DNA of 22,568 nt, taken from assembly GCF_000169095.1 (NCBI RefSeq), contig NZ_AAVU01000070.1, positions 1 through 22,568 on the forward strand, read 5' to 3'. The notes below the pieces were generated by a model. The model ran no database searches. It was given only the letters and a program-made list of their open reading frames with translations, and was not told where the DNA came from. Each line of letters begins with the position of its first letter. The stretch's first letter is position 1. This stretch comes from Lyngbya sp. PCC 8106. GTDB lineage: Bacteria > Cyanobacteriota > Cyanobacteriia > Cyanobacteriales > Microcoleaceae. The translations under genes were made by a program, and so were the position numbers. Positions 7,801 through 16,563 of this stretch are shown here, in pieces.

Positions 7801-8696
7801 AACAAACACGAACAAAAGCTCAAGAACTTGAACAAGCGATGCAAGAACTTCGCCGTACTCAGGCGCAGATGATTCAAAATGAAAAAATGTCGTCATTAGG
7901 TCAATTGGTTGCGGGTGTTGCTCACGAAATTAATAATCCAGCAAGCTTTATTTATGGAAACCTCACTCATGCTCACGATTATGCTAACGATCTATTAAAA
8001 CTGATTGAACTCTATCAAACTCACTACCCCAATCCGCCTTCAGAAATTGAAACTGAAATCGCCAAAGTAGACTTAGAATTTATGATCGAAGACTTACCCA
8101 AACTGATCTATTCTATGCAAAATGGCGCAGAACGGATTAAAAAAATTGTCGAGTCACTGCGTACCTTTTCCCGTCTCGATGAAGCCGAATTAAAAACCAT
8201 TGATCTGCACCAAGGGATCGAGAGTACCTTGATGATTGTAGAAAGTCGTCTGTACAACAACTCAAACTATCCCGCCATTGAAATCATTAAAGAATACGGT
8301 AATTTACCTCGAATAGAATGCTACGCCGGACAACTCAATCAAGTCTTTATTAATATCCTCAGCAACGCCATTGACGCCCTTGAAGACTCCGTAAAAAAAA
8401 TTAGAGAAAGCGGACAAACATTCGAGAATCCTCAAATTAAAATTCGGACTGGACTCACATCCGATCATCAAGTGATCATTGCGATCGCCAATAACGGTTT
8501 AGGCATTCCCACAGAGATTCAACAACGGATCTTTGATCCCTTTTTCACCACCAAACCCGTCGGGAAAGGAACAGGAATGGGTTTATCCATTTGCTATCAG
8601 ATTATCACCGAAAAACATGGCGGTTCTATTGAGTGTATTTCTCAACCCAAACAGGGAACAAAATTTATCATCCGTATACCGTCCGTTAGGATTTAG
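4896..8696 (+). CDS. Soluble multi-PAS/GAF sensor histidine kinase
   Basis: The 1266-residue protein has six PAS/PAC modules at about 43-147, 172-287, 292-412, 422-537, 547-667 and 677-792. Most end in a D-I-(S/T)-(E/D)-R-K type linker. A GAF domain (807-967) follows, then a short coiled coil, a dimerisation/phosphoacceptor domain with His1010 (VAGVAHEINNPAS) and an ATPase domain with N box (NILSNAIDALE), G1 (ANNGLGIP), F (DPFFTTKPVGKGTG) and G2 (MGLSI). No membrane segment or receiver is present, so it is a cytosolic sensor that must pass phosphate to a separate regulator. The GAF lacks the usual bilin-binding Cys-His. I chose ATG 4896; a TTG at 4857 would add 13 residues, and neither has a Shine-Dalgarno. 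Its 3' end overlaps ribBA tail-to-tail by 11 bp. Confidence 0.9.
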   Translation: MNPSNSDHPVKKPLSDDAQVSTPDQMNPLNTRTPEALLRLKDAAMEAAIDAIALLENGRYLYLNSQHLQMFGYNDMQELIGQPWQILYEPEEANRLQKQAIPIVESVGHWHGEAIAKRKDGSTFVQDVSLTYTEDQVLICVCRDISERKQAEQQQAHLLEQLSRSNAILQAQQEASLEGFLIIDQNRQVISHNQKFCQLWQIPQTLIKRGKDPELLRYVLDQLASPKEFIDKVESVYQHPKLIVEDEIQLKDGRIFERYCAPLYSPSGDYYGRIWSFRDISDRKAMEEQLRAWDQRLSLLVQQTPLAVIEWNTEFQVTAWNPASERIFGYTASEAFGKNLKFLIPEFEQAQVSDVVADLLTQKNGSYSINQNQTKDGGFITCQWYNTPLVTAEGELVGVVSMAIDVTEQKRIQVELQRSQAQLQAILDNTPVAIYVKDLEGRYILLNRAVEDIFQIKQADWIGKTDLEVMPPTIAESISENDVQVILKGQSIHLEETVISQGEERYFVAVKFPLLNENNQPYALCGISTDITDFKQTEQELKNQKAFLQSIWDNINYGIFVLDVINEGEDFRFVSFNPATIKASNQSLESFVGKTLKQVLSPEMAEVFIPRYLEVVHSGESISFEEQFSNEHDLSWWFITLAPLQNAQGKVYKIIGTSENITERKRNEEKLRSQQNQIKYLLNNIPHMAWLKNKNGQFIAVNEPLSRRCGLTPENMIGKTDSELLNAEFARKVIRDDRQVLVSKQPQRIEQRIIDAQGQTSWLEIYKTPILGDKNQAIGTVGIAIEITDRKQTEQYLREQARREKILNQLTTQIRKSLDFETILQTTLASVKECLTVDRCGFSVYYPHVEQPYWEVIQDSHNEDLPDFKGQIFSAAVITPVTERALNAEVIKIVDADLEVNRAFRQALKATKTKSMVSIPLQRSSGQIGLLTCSMHQNKVRNWTDEEVNLLQAVVEQLAIAIKQAELYEQTRTKAQELEQAMQELRRTQAQMIQNEKMSSLGQLVAGVAHEINNPASFIYGNLTHAHDYANDLLKLIELYQTHYPNPPSEIETEIAKVDLEFMIEDLPKLIYSMQNGAERIKKIVESLRTFSRLDEAELKTIDLHQGIESTLMIVESRLYNNSNYPAIEIIKEYGNLPRIECYAGQLNQVFINILSNAIDALEDSVKKIRESGQTFENPQIKIRTGLTSDHQVIIAIANNGLGIPTEIQQRIFDPFFTTKPVGKGTGMGLSICYQIITEKHGGSIECISQPKQGTKFIIRIPSVRI

Positions 8697-10443
8697 AAAA
8701 ACTGTAAATCGTTTGGGGTTCAAGCTGATCGCAAACCGAGGACGGAAATTGAGTCAGAGGAAACGTTTGTCGCTGAAGTTGTACCTTTAAATTCGCTAAC
8801 GGATCAACACCCGGAGACACTAAAAATTCTAACTTTTTGAGTTCAGGCGAAGTAATAATTTGATCAAGAATTTTCGCGATCGCTTCTATATAAGGATGAT
8901 CCGCTTGTTGATACCAATCCAAACTTGCGGAATCCGGTTGATCTAAGCCTAAATGAAACGTCAAAGAAGTTCGATGAAACAAAGCCGTCGCTACAGGGCG
9001 CTGTTCTTCTTGCAAGAGTAAATCGTGACTTCTGGCTAAATGAGTGAGTTTTTCTAAGCGATCAGAACGTTCATGGAGTCGAGCCGCAGATTCCAACAGC
9101 GCAGGAGTCGCAGGCGTATCTGGAGTTAATTCTTCCTCCACCAATTCTAGATCTTTTTCATTCCATTGAATCGCCACCGTTACCAAATAAGTTTGAATCA
9201 ATAAATGACCCATTTTTTTTGCTTTTGTTGCGAGATAAACCGAATTATGATCTGTCGCTTCGATCAACAACGGTACCCGATCCACAATTTCAATCCTATA
9301 GCCTTTTAACCCAGCAATTTTACGGGGATTATTGGTAATTAAACGAATTTTTTTCACGCCAATATCATTAAGAATCTGCGCCCCCATGCCATAATTTCGC
9401 AAATCAGCCGGAAATCCTAAACGTTCATTGGCTTCTACCGTATCCAATCCCAAATCTTGCAAAGAATAGGCTTTTAACTTATTGATCAATCCAATTCCTC
9501 GGCCTTCCTGTCGCAGATAAACCACCACACCCGCCCCGGCTTGTTCGATCATTTTCAACGCCGATTGTAACTGCATCCGACAATCACAACGCAACGATCC
9601 AAACGCATCTCCAGTTAGACATTCCGAATGCACCCGCACCATCACAGGCTGATTGTGAAACTCTACCGGATCACCTTTGACAATCGCAACGTGTTCTGAT
9701 TGATCAAGCGTATTCCGATAGGCATAAATCAAAAAATCACCAAACTGAGTCGGCAATTTAGCAACAGATTCGCGATGAATAAAGCGATCATGGGTGAGGC
9801 GATAACTAATCAGATCGGCAATACTAATCAGTTTGAGATTGTGAACTTGAGCGTATTCAATTAACTCCGGTAAACGAGACATCGAACCATCTGGGTTTTG
9901 AATTTCACAAATCACTCCACTGGGATATAACCCCGCTAAACGAGCCAAATCAATTGCGGCTTCCGTATGACCTGCGCGTTTCAAAACACCCCCTTCTCGC
10001 GCTCTCAAGGGGAAAATATGGCCGGGTCGTCGTAAATCCTGAGAACCCGTTGTGGGATTAATTGCGACTTGGATTGTGCGGGCGCGATCGTCAGCAGAAA
10101 TTCCGGTACTGACTCCCATCGCCGGAGACGCATCAATACTGACGGTAAAGGCGGTTTGGTTGCTGTCGGTGTTGTTGGCGACCATCAAGGGCAAATCCAG
10201 TTCATCGAGGCGATCGCCTGTGAGAGCCAGACAAATTAATCCTCGGGCATGAACCGCCATGAAGTTAATCATATCAGGAGTGGCAAATTGAGCCGCACCA
10301 ATCAGATCACCTTCGTTTTCCCGATGTTCATCATCAACCACGACAATACAACGTCCAGCTTTGAGATCAGCAAGGGCGTCTGCGATTGAGTCGAATTTAA
10401 ACGGTTGAGTTGGATTGTTTGGAGAGGACACAGAGTCGTTCAC
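8686..10443 (-). CDS. ribBA: Bifunctional DHBP synthase / GTP cyclohydrolase II (riboflavin synthesis)
   Basis: This 585-residue fusion supplies both entry reactions of riboflavin synthesis. The N-terminal RibB domain (about 15-215) makes 3,4-dihydroxy-2-butanone 4-phosphate from ribulose 5-phosphate and shows DDEHRENEGD (37-46) and RAGHTEA around His159. The RibA domain (about 220-420) opens GTP and shows the zinc cysteines Cys275, Cys286 and Cys288 in ECLTGDAFGSLRCDCR, and RQEGRGIGL (311-319). About 165 residues follow the RibA core, an extension of unknown role that I believe is common in cyanobacteria. The start is GTG (10441-10443). AAAGG lies just before it, closer than usual, so the start is not certain. 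No FMN riboswitch is visible upstream. It is divergent from the hybrid kinase gene at 10674. Confidence 0.95.
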   Translation of the reverse strand: MNDSVSSPNNPTQPFKFDSIADALADLKAGRCIVVVDDEHRENEGDLIGAAQFATPDMINFMAVHARGLICLALTGDRLDELDLPLMVANNTDSNQTAFTVSIDASPAMGVSTGISADDRARTIQVAINPTTGSQDLRRPGHIFPLRAREGGVLKRAGHTEAAIDLARLAGLYPSGVICEIQNPDGSMSRLPELIEYAQVHNLKLISIADLISYRLTHDRFIHRESVAKLPTQFGDFLIYAYRNTLDQSEHVAIVKGDPVEFHNQPVMVRVHSECLTGDAFGSLRCDCRMQLQSALKMIEQAGAGVVVYLRQEGRGIGLINKLKAYSLQDLGLDTVEANERLGFPADLRNYGMGAQILNDIGVKKIRLITNNPRKIAGLKGYRIEIVDRVPLLIEATDHNSVYLATKAKKMGHLLIQTYLVTVAIQWNEKDLELVEEELTPDTPATPALLESAARLHERSDRLEKLTHLARSHDLLLQEEQRPVATALFHRTSLTFHLGLDQPDSASLDWYQQADHPYIEAIAKILDQIITSPELKKLEFLVSPGVDPLANLKVQLQRQTFPLTQFPSSVCDQLEPQTIYSFSKS

Positions 10444-10673
10444 ACCTTTACGGCTGTCTAATTGAGTTTAGTTTCTTTTGATTGTAACGGTTTAACTCCA
10501 TCAAGGCATCCTCAACAGAGGCATCGGCGACAAGTCTAGATTTGGTTCTCTGATGGCTTAAGATAAAAATGTATCAATTATATTCAGTATCTCCATCTAC
10601 AATCTACAGTACATCCGAGTCATTCCCATCGAGCGAACATTTATCCTTGTATCTGTCCCGTCATCTGTGAGCC

Positions 10674-13600
10674 ATGCCTGTTAATCCCTTGCGTCGTCTA
10701 TTCGCTCCCAAATTTAGAATGCCCTTGCAATTGATCTTAATCGTACCTTTTGCGATTCAGATTGTGATCGTTGTCGGGTTAACAGGGTATCTCGCTTACC
10801 GCAATGGTCAGAAAGCAGTACAGGATTTGGCGAGTCAGTTGATGGATGAACTCGGTAATCACGTTAACGAACGACTCGATAATTATCTCGAAGAACCGCT
10901 ACTGATTACTCAGATTAATACCGATGCTGTGCGGGTTGGACAACTGGGTTTAAAAAATTTGTCGGTGATTGAGAACCGTTTTTTGTTGGAAATGCAGCGC
11001 TTTGAGTCTGTCCAAGAAATTTATCTCGGGACCGCAGACGGAGACTATCTCGGTGTTTATCGCACACCAGAACCAACACTCGCCAGTTTTGCAACTCCGG
11101 CTTACTATCAACGGTTGTTAAAGCAGCGCGATCCCTTACTGGAAAAGATTTCTCCCCTCAAACCGCTCGATGACTTTGATCCTCGGACTCGACCTTGGTA
11201 TAGTGCAGCAGTACAAGGCGGACAAGCCACCTGGAGTCCGATTTACCTCTTTAATCGCGGAGAATTTGGCATAACGGCCGCTCAACCGTTCTATGATCGT
11301 AGTGGTAATCTCCAGGGGGTGATGGCGGTTGATTTAGTGTTAACGGTGTTAAGTGATTTTCTGCGTCGCCTGAAGTTAACGCCGTCGGGGGAGATTTTTA
11401 TATTAGAACGTTCGGGCCAATTGGTGGCGAGTTCTACGAATGAACCGCTTTATCAGATTAATCCGAATAACGATCAAGAGTTTAGAATTCGAGGGGTAAA
11501 AAGTCAAAATCCATTGACTCAAGCCACGATTAAGCATTTAATAGAATCGGTCGGGTCACTTCCTGAGATTAAGCAAGTCCAACAATTGGATTTTAAAGTT
11601 AACGGAAAATCACATTTTTTAGAAGTTTCGCCCTATTCTGATGGTTATGGGCTGGATTGGCTAATTGTGGTGGTCGTTCCTGAAGCTGATTTTATGGGGC
11701 AAATTAATGCCAACCGTCGCACAACAATTATACTTTGTTTGGGGGCTTTAGCTTTAGCGATTGGGTTGGGTTTATTGACTTCTCGTTGGATTGCTAGACA
11801 AATTTTACAACTGGCGCGGGCGAGTCAGGCGATCGCTTTTGGACAGCTTGATCAAACGGTTCATGCGGCTCGGGTGAGTGAATTAGAGGTTTTAGCTGAG
11901 TCGTTTAATCAGATGGCGCGTCAGTTGAAAACGGCTTTTGTGGAGTTAGAAATTCGGGTTGAAGAACGCACGAGTCAACTTAAAGATGTTAACCAATTAT
12001 TGCGAGAAGAAATTTGGGAACGTAAGCAGATTGAACGAGCGTTGCGACTGTCTGAAAATAAATTTTCTAAAGCCTTTCATAGTAATCCTAACCCGAGCAT
12101 TCTGACTCGGTTAAGTGATGGTCATATTCTGGAGTTTAATGAAAGTGCGCTGAGTTTTTTTGAATATAAATCAACTGAAGTTGACAATAAAAATTCATTA
12201 GAATTAAATATTTGGGCAAATTCAGAAGATCGCGATCGCGTTTTTGACTTGCTGGATAAACAAGGTATTGTTCGCAGCTTTGAATGTGATTTTCGCACCA
12301 AATCGGGTAAAATTCGGATTGGATTATACTCAGCAGAACTGATTGATTTGAATGGACAAACTTGTGTATTGAGTATATTACACGATATCACAGAACGCAA
12401 ACAAAATGAACTGACGTTACAAAATCGCGCTCTGATTGATCATTCAATTAGTCGAATATTTCAGCAGTTTGTTGACCAAGATGTGACGACGGCGATTAAT
12501 TTTGCTCTCGCAGAAATTGGGAAGCTAACCAATAGCGATCGCTGTTATGTTATTCAATACGCAGATCAAGATCGAGAGTTTATTCAAATGACCCATGAGT
12601 GGTGCAATAAAAATGTGTCTTCTGTGATTCATAAAGTTCAGGAGATGTCTGTTCACCCCCTGAGTTGGAGTTATCAACAACTTCAAAATAATAATATTCT
12701 CCACATTTCTAATATTGAAGATTTACCTGAAGCAGCGCATAATGAAAAACGAAATTGGAAATATGAAGGAACTCAATCTGTTTTAGCGATTCCGATGATT
12801 AGCGCCGGAGAAATTGTCGGTTCAGTAGGGTGTAGTATGGTTCGTTCTGTTAAAGAGTGGACACCGGAAGAAATTAAGTTAATTCAACGAGTGGGTGAGA
12901 TTATTCCGATTGGTTTAGAACGAGATATCGCCGAACAAGGACTCAAAGAAAGCCAAGAACGATTACAGGGAATTTTAGAAAATGCAGAAGATGCGATTAT
13001 TTCTGTAGATGAAAATCAAAATATTTTACTGTTTAATCACGGGGCTGAGAAGATTTTTGGCTATTCTCCGGCTGAAGCCATTGGTCAATCTTTAGAAAAT
13101 TTGCTGCCGATGAATGCCCGAAACGTTCATCATCAATATGTGAGTGATTTCTCTCATTTAGAGTGTCAATCTCGGAAAATGGGTGAACGTTCGCGAGAGG
13201 TTTGTGGACGACGAAAAACGGGCGAAGAATTTCCAGCAGAAGCTTCGATTTCTAAGTTGAAAATGCGTGATGGTTGGATTTTTACTGCTATTTTAAAAGA
13301 TATTACTAAACGTAAACAAGCGGAAATGGTATTAGAACAAGCTAAGGATGCGGCTGAAGCGGCTAACCGGGCAAAAAGCGAATTTCTAGCAAATATGAGC
13401 CATGAATTACGAACACCTTTAAATGCGATTCTTGGCTTTTCTCAACTGATGAACCGTGATCCCTCTCTCACGTCTGAACAGCAAAATAGTCTGAATATTA
13501 TTAATAGTAGTGGTGAACATTTACTCACCTTGATTAACAGTATTTTAGACCTCTCAAAAATTGAAGCTGGTCGGATGATATTAAATGAGAATAGCTTCGA

Positions 13601-14795
13601 TCTTCATCATTTACTCGATACTTTAGAAAAGATGTTGCATTTAAAGGTCGAGACTAAAGGTTTATCTCTACTGTTTGAACGGGATGAAAATGTTCCTCAA
13701 TTTATTAAAACTGATGAAGGAAAACTCCGTCAAGTTTTAATTAATTTACTGGGAAATGCCATTAAATACACTGATAAAGGTGGGGTTTCTTTAAAGGTTA
13801 AACAACAAAGTTATCCCCTAGAGAAATCACCAGAAACAGTTAATCTTGTCTTTGAAGTCACCGATACCGGAACCGGAATTTCTTCTGAGGAAATTTCAAC
13901 TATTTTTGATGCTTTTGTCCAAACAACCACCGGACGAAAATCTCAACAGGGAACAGGTTTAGGATTACCTATTAGTCGTAAGTTCGTCCAAATGATGGGT
14001 GGAGATATTCGGGCAAAAAGTGAGTTAGGAACAGGAACCAGTTTTGAATTCAATCTTCGAGTCATTCCCACAAAATTCGTTGATATTGTTACTCAAAAAA
14101 ACACTCAAACCGCAATTGGATTAGAACCCAATCAACCCGAATATCGGATTTTAGTGGTCGATGATCAATGGCAAAATCGTCAACTTTTATTACAGCTTTT
14201 AATCTCAGTGGGTTTTCAAGTCAAAGAAGCTGAAAACGGTCAAGAAGCTCTAAACCTCTGGAACAGTTGGAAACCTGATTTTATCTGGATGGATATGCGA
14301 ATGCCGATTTTAGATGGATATGAAGCCACCCAACAAATTCGTGCTTCTTCGGAGGGAGATCAAGTGGTGATTGTTGCCTTAACAGCCAGTGCATTTGAAC
14401 AAGATCGAGGAGCCGTTTTAGAGGCTGGATGTGATGATTTTGTCGGGAAACCTTTTCGAGAAGAAATTATTTTTGAAAAGTTGGCTCACTATTTAGGAGT
14501 ACGGTATATTTATCAACAAAAACTTCAATCGATGAATTTGAATATGTCTTTGAATACAGAGGAAACCCTAGATAAAATTCAGCCAACTCACTTGCAAATG
14601 ATGTCAGCCCAATGGCACCAACAAATGCAACAAGCGGCTTTAGTGGGTCGCGATCGACAAATGTTAGATTTAATTAAACAGATTCCAGAACCTCATGCTT
14701 CTGTCGCCAACACCTTAACCCAGATGGTCGAAAACTTTGAATTTGACCAGATTGTAGAGTTAATGACTCCCGAAAGCGATTCAGAAAAATCCTAA
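10674..14795 (+). CDS. Membrane hybrid histidine kinase: Cache-HAMP-PAS-GAF-PAS-HK-REC
   Basis: The 1373-residue protein begins with a basic leader and a membrane helix (18-41). A periplasmic double-Cache-type sensor (about 45-345, with RPWY at 173-176) and a second helix (349-369) follow. Then come HAMP (370-422) and a coiled coil, PAS (455-578), GAF (590-755) and PAS (760-885). The phosphoacceptor is His910 in NMSHELRTPLNAILGFSQL. The ATPase domain has N box LLGNAIKYT and TDTGTGIS, and the receiver (about 1155-1270) has the phospho-acceptor Asp1207 in WMDMRMP. About 100 C-terminal residues lack a recognisable domain; this is not an obvious Hpt. It probably senses a small extracellular ligand, as Cache domains do, but the ligand cannot be read from sequence. 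The chain looks intact. Confidence 0.92.
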   Translation: MPVNPLRRLFAPKFRMPLQLILIVPFAIQIVIVVGLTGYLAYRNGQKAVQDLASQLMDELGNHVNERLDNYLEEPLLITQINTDAVRVGQLGLKNLSVIENRFLLEMQRFESVQEIYLGTADGDYLGVYRTPEPTLASFATPAYYQRLLKQRDPLLEKISPLKPLDDFDPRTRPWYSAAVQGGQATWSPIYLFNRGEFGITAAQPFYDRSGNLQGVMAVDLVLTVLSDFLRRLKLTPSGEIFILERSGQLVASSTNEPLYQINPNNDQEFRIRGVKSQNPLTQATIKHLIESVGSLPEIKQVQQLDFKVNGKSHFLEVSPYSDGYGLDWLIVVVVPEADFMGQINANRRTTIILCLGALALAIGLGLLTSRWIARQILQLARASQAIAFGQLDQTVHAARVSELEVLAESFNQMARQLKTAFVELEIRVEERTSQLKDVNQLLREEIWERKQIERALRLSENKFSKAFHSNPNPSILTRLSDGHILEFNESALSFFEYKSTEVDNKNSLELNIWANSEDRDRVFDLLDKQGIVRSFECDFRTKSGKIRIGLYSAELIDLNGQTCVLSILHDITERKQNELTLQNRALIDHSISRIFQQFVDQDVTTAINFALAEIGKLTNSDRCYVIQYADQDREFIQMTHEWCNKNVSSVIHKVQEMSVHPLSWSYQQLQNNNILHISNIEDLPEAAHNEKRNWKYEGTQSVLAIPMISAGEIVGSVGCSMVRSVKEWTPEEIKLIQRVGEIIPIGLERDIAEQGLKESQERLQGILENAEDAIISVDENQNILLFNHGAEKIFGYSPAEAIGQSLENLLPMNARNVHHQYVSDFSHLECQSRKMGERSREVCGRRKTGEEFPAEASISKLKMRDGWIFTAILKDITKRKQAEMVLEQAKDAAEAANRAKSEFLANMSHELRTPLNAILGFSQLMNRDPSLTSEQQNSLNIINSSGEHLLTLINSILDLSKIEAGRMILNENSFDLHHLLDTLEKMLHLKVETKGLSLLFERDENVPQFIKTDEGKLRQVLINLLGNAIKYTDKGGVSLKVKQQSYPLEKSPETVNLVFEVTDTGTGISSEEISTIFDAFVQTTTGRKSQQGTGLGLPISRKFVQMMGGDIRAKSELGTGTSFEFNLRVIPTKFVDIVTQKNTQTAIGLEPNQPEYRILVVDDQWQNRQLLLQLLISVGFQVKEAENGQEALNLWNSWKPDFIWMDMRMPILDGYEATQQIRASSEGDQVVIVALTASAFEQDRGAVLEAGCDDFVGKPFREEIIFEKLAHYLGVRYIYQQKLQSMNLNMSLNTEETLDKIQPTHLQMMSAQWHQQMQQAALVGRDRQMLDLIKQIPEPHASVANTLTQMVENFEFDQIVELMTPESDSEKS

Positions 14796-15206
14796 AAAAA
14801 AGAGCGGGTCGTAGAGTAGAATAACAACAAAGTTGAGATTAATGAAATTTGTGCGACCCCGAGCCAAAAATAGGGGCATTAGAGTCATGATTTTGGGGGT
14901 GAACCACTTGGCTACACAATTATTCTGGAAAGGTCAGCCAACGATCCCACCACGACCCTTTCAACGGAGGAGAACCCTGAGTTAACCTAGAATTAGATCA
15001 CCCAATCTGCCATCGGTTGAATATGCTTGCCTATCCCCGGTACACTCCCCTGGACTATCTGCATCAAAGCTGAGTTGATCTGATGCTCATTTTTCGAGTT
15101 GTGAATTGCTATAGATGAGTGTACGTTATTGAGAGATCTATCCCTATTTTTAGCCGAGATTGACTGAGGGAGTCAATTCAAACCACAATTTCCAATTCCA
15201 AATCCG
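14796..15206. other. 411 bp intergenic region with potential RNA stems
   Basis: No convincing ORF is present. The first 160 bp are rich in complementary segments. GGGTCG at 14806-14811 can pair with CGACCC at 14854-14859, or, as GGGTCGT, with ACGACCC at 14951-14957. TTGGCT at 14908-14913 pairs with AGCCAA at 14936-14941. CGGAGGAG at about 14965-14972 looks like a ribosome site but no good ORF follows. The stretch could be the hybrid kinase 3' end, a small RNA, or a leader for the REC-kinase gene. It matches no riboswitch class I know. Confidence 0.4.
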
Positions 15207-16514
15207 ATGACTCACAATTCCGTTCGGGAATACAAAGCTGATATCCTGATTGTTGATGATACCCCGAACAACCTGCGCGTTTTATCTTCAATCTTGCAAG
15301 AGCAAGGGTATGAAATTCGCAAGGCTGTTAACGGTAAAATGGCGATCCGCTCGGTGCAAGCTGACCCGCCGGACTTGGTGTTGCTCGATATTAAAATGCC
15401 CGATTTGGATGGCTATCAGGTTTGTTCTCAACTGAAAGCAATAGAAGCCACTCGGGATATTCCAGTAATTTTCTTAAGTGCTTTGGATGATGTTTTTAAT
15501 AAAGTGTTGGCTTTTCAAGTCGGTGGAGTGGACTATATTACCAAGCCTTTCCAAGTCGAAGAAGTTCTCGTGCGGGTGAAAACTCATCTGACTCTACGGC
15601 GACTCACCAAAGATCTCGAACTGCGGGTACAGGAACGAACGACGGAATTGACACATACCCTCAATGAGTTACAACAAACTCAGGTTCAACTCGAAGATTC
15701 CCTGCGAGAATTGATTCAAGCTCGAGATGTCGCCGAAAAAGCTAGTCAGGCTAAAAGTCAATTTCTGGCGATGATGAGCCACGAACTGCGAACTCCTCTC
15801 AATGCAATTATTGGTTACAGTCAGTTGCTCGAAATGGAGGCTCAAGACCAAGATCTCAATGAGTTTATCCCCGATTTACAACAAATTAGCCACGCCGGAC
15901 AAGACTTGCTAGAAATTTTTAGTAATATTCTTGAAATGTGCCAAATTGAAGCCGGAAAACACCGATTTAATGTCTATGAATTTGAGGTCAAAGCATTAAT
16001 TGACGAAGTGATCGCCCAAAATCAACCTTTAGCGGATAAAAATAATAATACTTTAACAGTTCACTTTGTCAATGATCCGGGTTCCGTATGTGCTGATCGA
16101 ATCTGGATGCGTCAATGTGTGTTGCAATTGCTCAGTAATTCTTGTAAGTTTACTCACAATGGTACGATTACTGTAAGTCTCGAACGCCACAATAGATCAC
16201 AATTACAATCCAAAAGTTCTGTATATAATCAAGTTAATTCGACTGATTGTTTGGAGGATGTGATATTAGTAAAGTGCAACGATACGGGAATTGGGATTAA
16301 AGCGGAGTATGTATCCCAGATTTTTGAACCGTTTTTTCAGGTGGATGGATCAACAACTCGTAAGTATGGCGGTGTGGGACTGGGTTTAGCGATCGCGAAA
16401 AGCCTATCTCAACTCATGGGAGGAGATATTAGCGTTGAAAGTGTTTTTGGTCAAGGATCAACCTTTACCCTCTGGCTACCCACTGAACTCCCCCCGTCTA
16501 CATCAAACTTTTAA
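15207..16514 (+). CDS. REC-histidine kinase (receiver fused to kinase)
   Basis: This 435-residue soluble protein starts with a receiver (about 11-127) bearing the acidic pair IVDDTPNN, phospho-acceptor Asp61 (LLDIKMPD) and Lys in YITKPF. A coiled coil (about 130-180) follows, then the phosphoacceptor His192 in MMSHELRTPLNAIIGYSQL. The ATPase domain has N box LLSNSCKFT, G1 NDTGIGI, F FEPFFQ and G2 GVGLGLAIAK. REC-first kinases typically receive phosphate from another kinase that changes their own output, so the large kinases nearby are possible upstream donors (inference). The ATG lacks a strong Shine-Dalgarno. It is followed after 49 bp by a REC-GGDEF gene with a paralogous receiver, a likely operon. 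Confidence 0.92.
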   Translation: MTHNSVREYKADILIVDDTPNNLRVLSSILQEQGYEIRKAVNGKMAIRSVQADPPDLVLLDIKMPDLDGYQVCSQLKAIEATRDIPVIFLSALDDVFNKVLAFQVGGVDYITKPFQVEEVLVRVKTHLTLRRLTKDLELRVQERTTELTHTLNELQQTQVQLEDSLRELIQARDVAEKASQAKSQFLAMMSHELRTPLNAIIGYSQLLEMEAQDQDLNEFIPDLQQISHAGQDLLEIFSNILEMCQIEAGKHRFNVYEFEVKALIDEVIAQNQPLADKNNNTLTVHFVNDPGSVCADRIWMRQCVLQLLSNSCKFTHNGTITVSLERHNRSQLQSKSSVYNQVNSTDCLEDVILVKCNDTGIGIKAEYVSQIFEPFFQVDGSTTRKYGGVGLGLAIAKSLSQLMGGDISVESVFGQGSTFTLWLPTELPPSTSNF

Positions 16515-16563
16515 TCACTCCTGTTCTACTTAGCCCACTTCCAGAGATTGATGTTGACAAACT

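Noticed and set aside
8533..8790. 85-codon plus-strand frame across the kinase end
   Set aside because: It overlaps the ATPase domain in another phase and then ribBA antisense; it is a shadow.
10444..10673. FMN riboswitch or short peptide gene upstream of ribBA
   Set aside because: No conserved FMN riboswitch core was found on the minus strand. An open stretch containing VEDALMELNRYNQKKLNSI has no good start codon except one leaving 17 residues, so it is not called.
1220..16400. Scattered GCGATCGC octamers as regulatory or attachment sites
   Set aside because: They are HIP1 sites, common through many cyanobacterial genomes, and lie mostly inside genes without special spacing.
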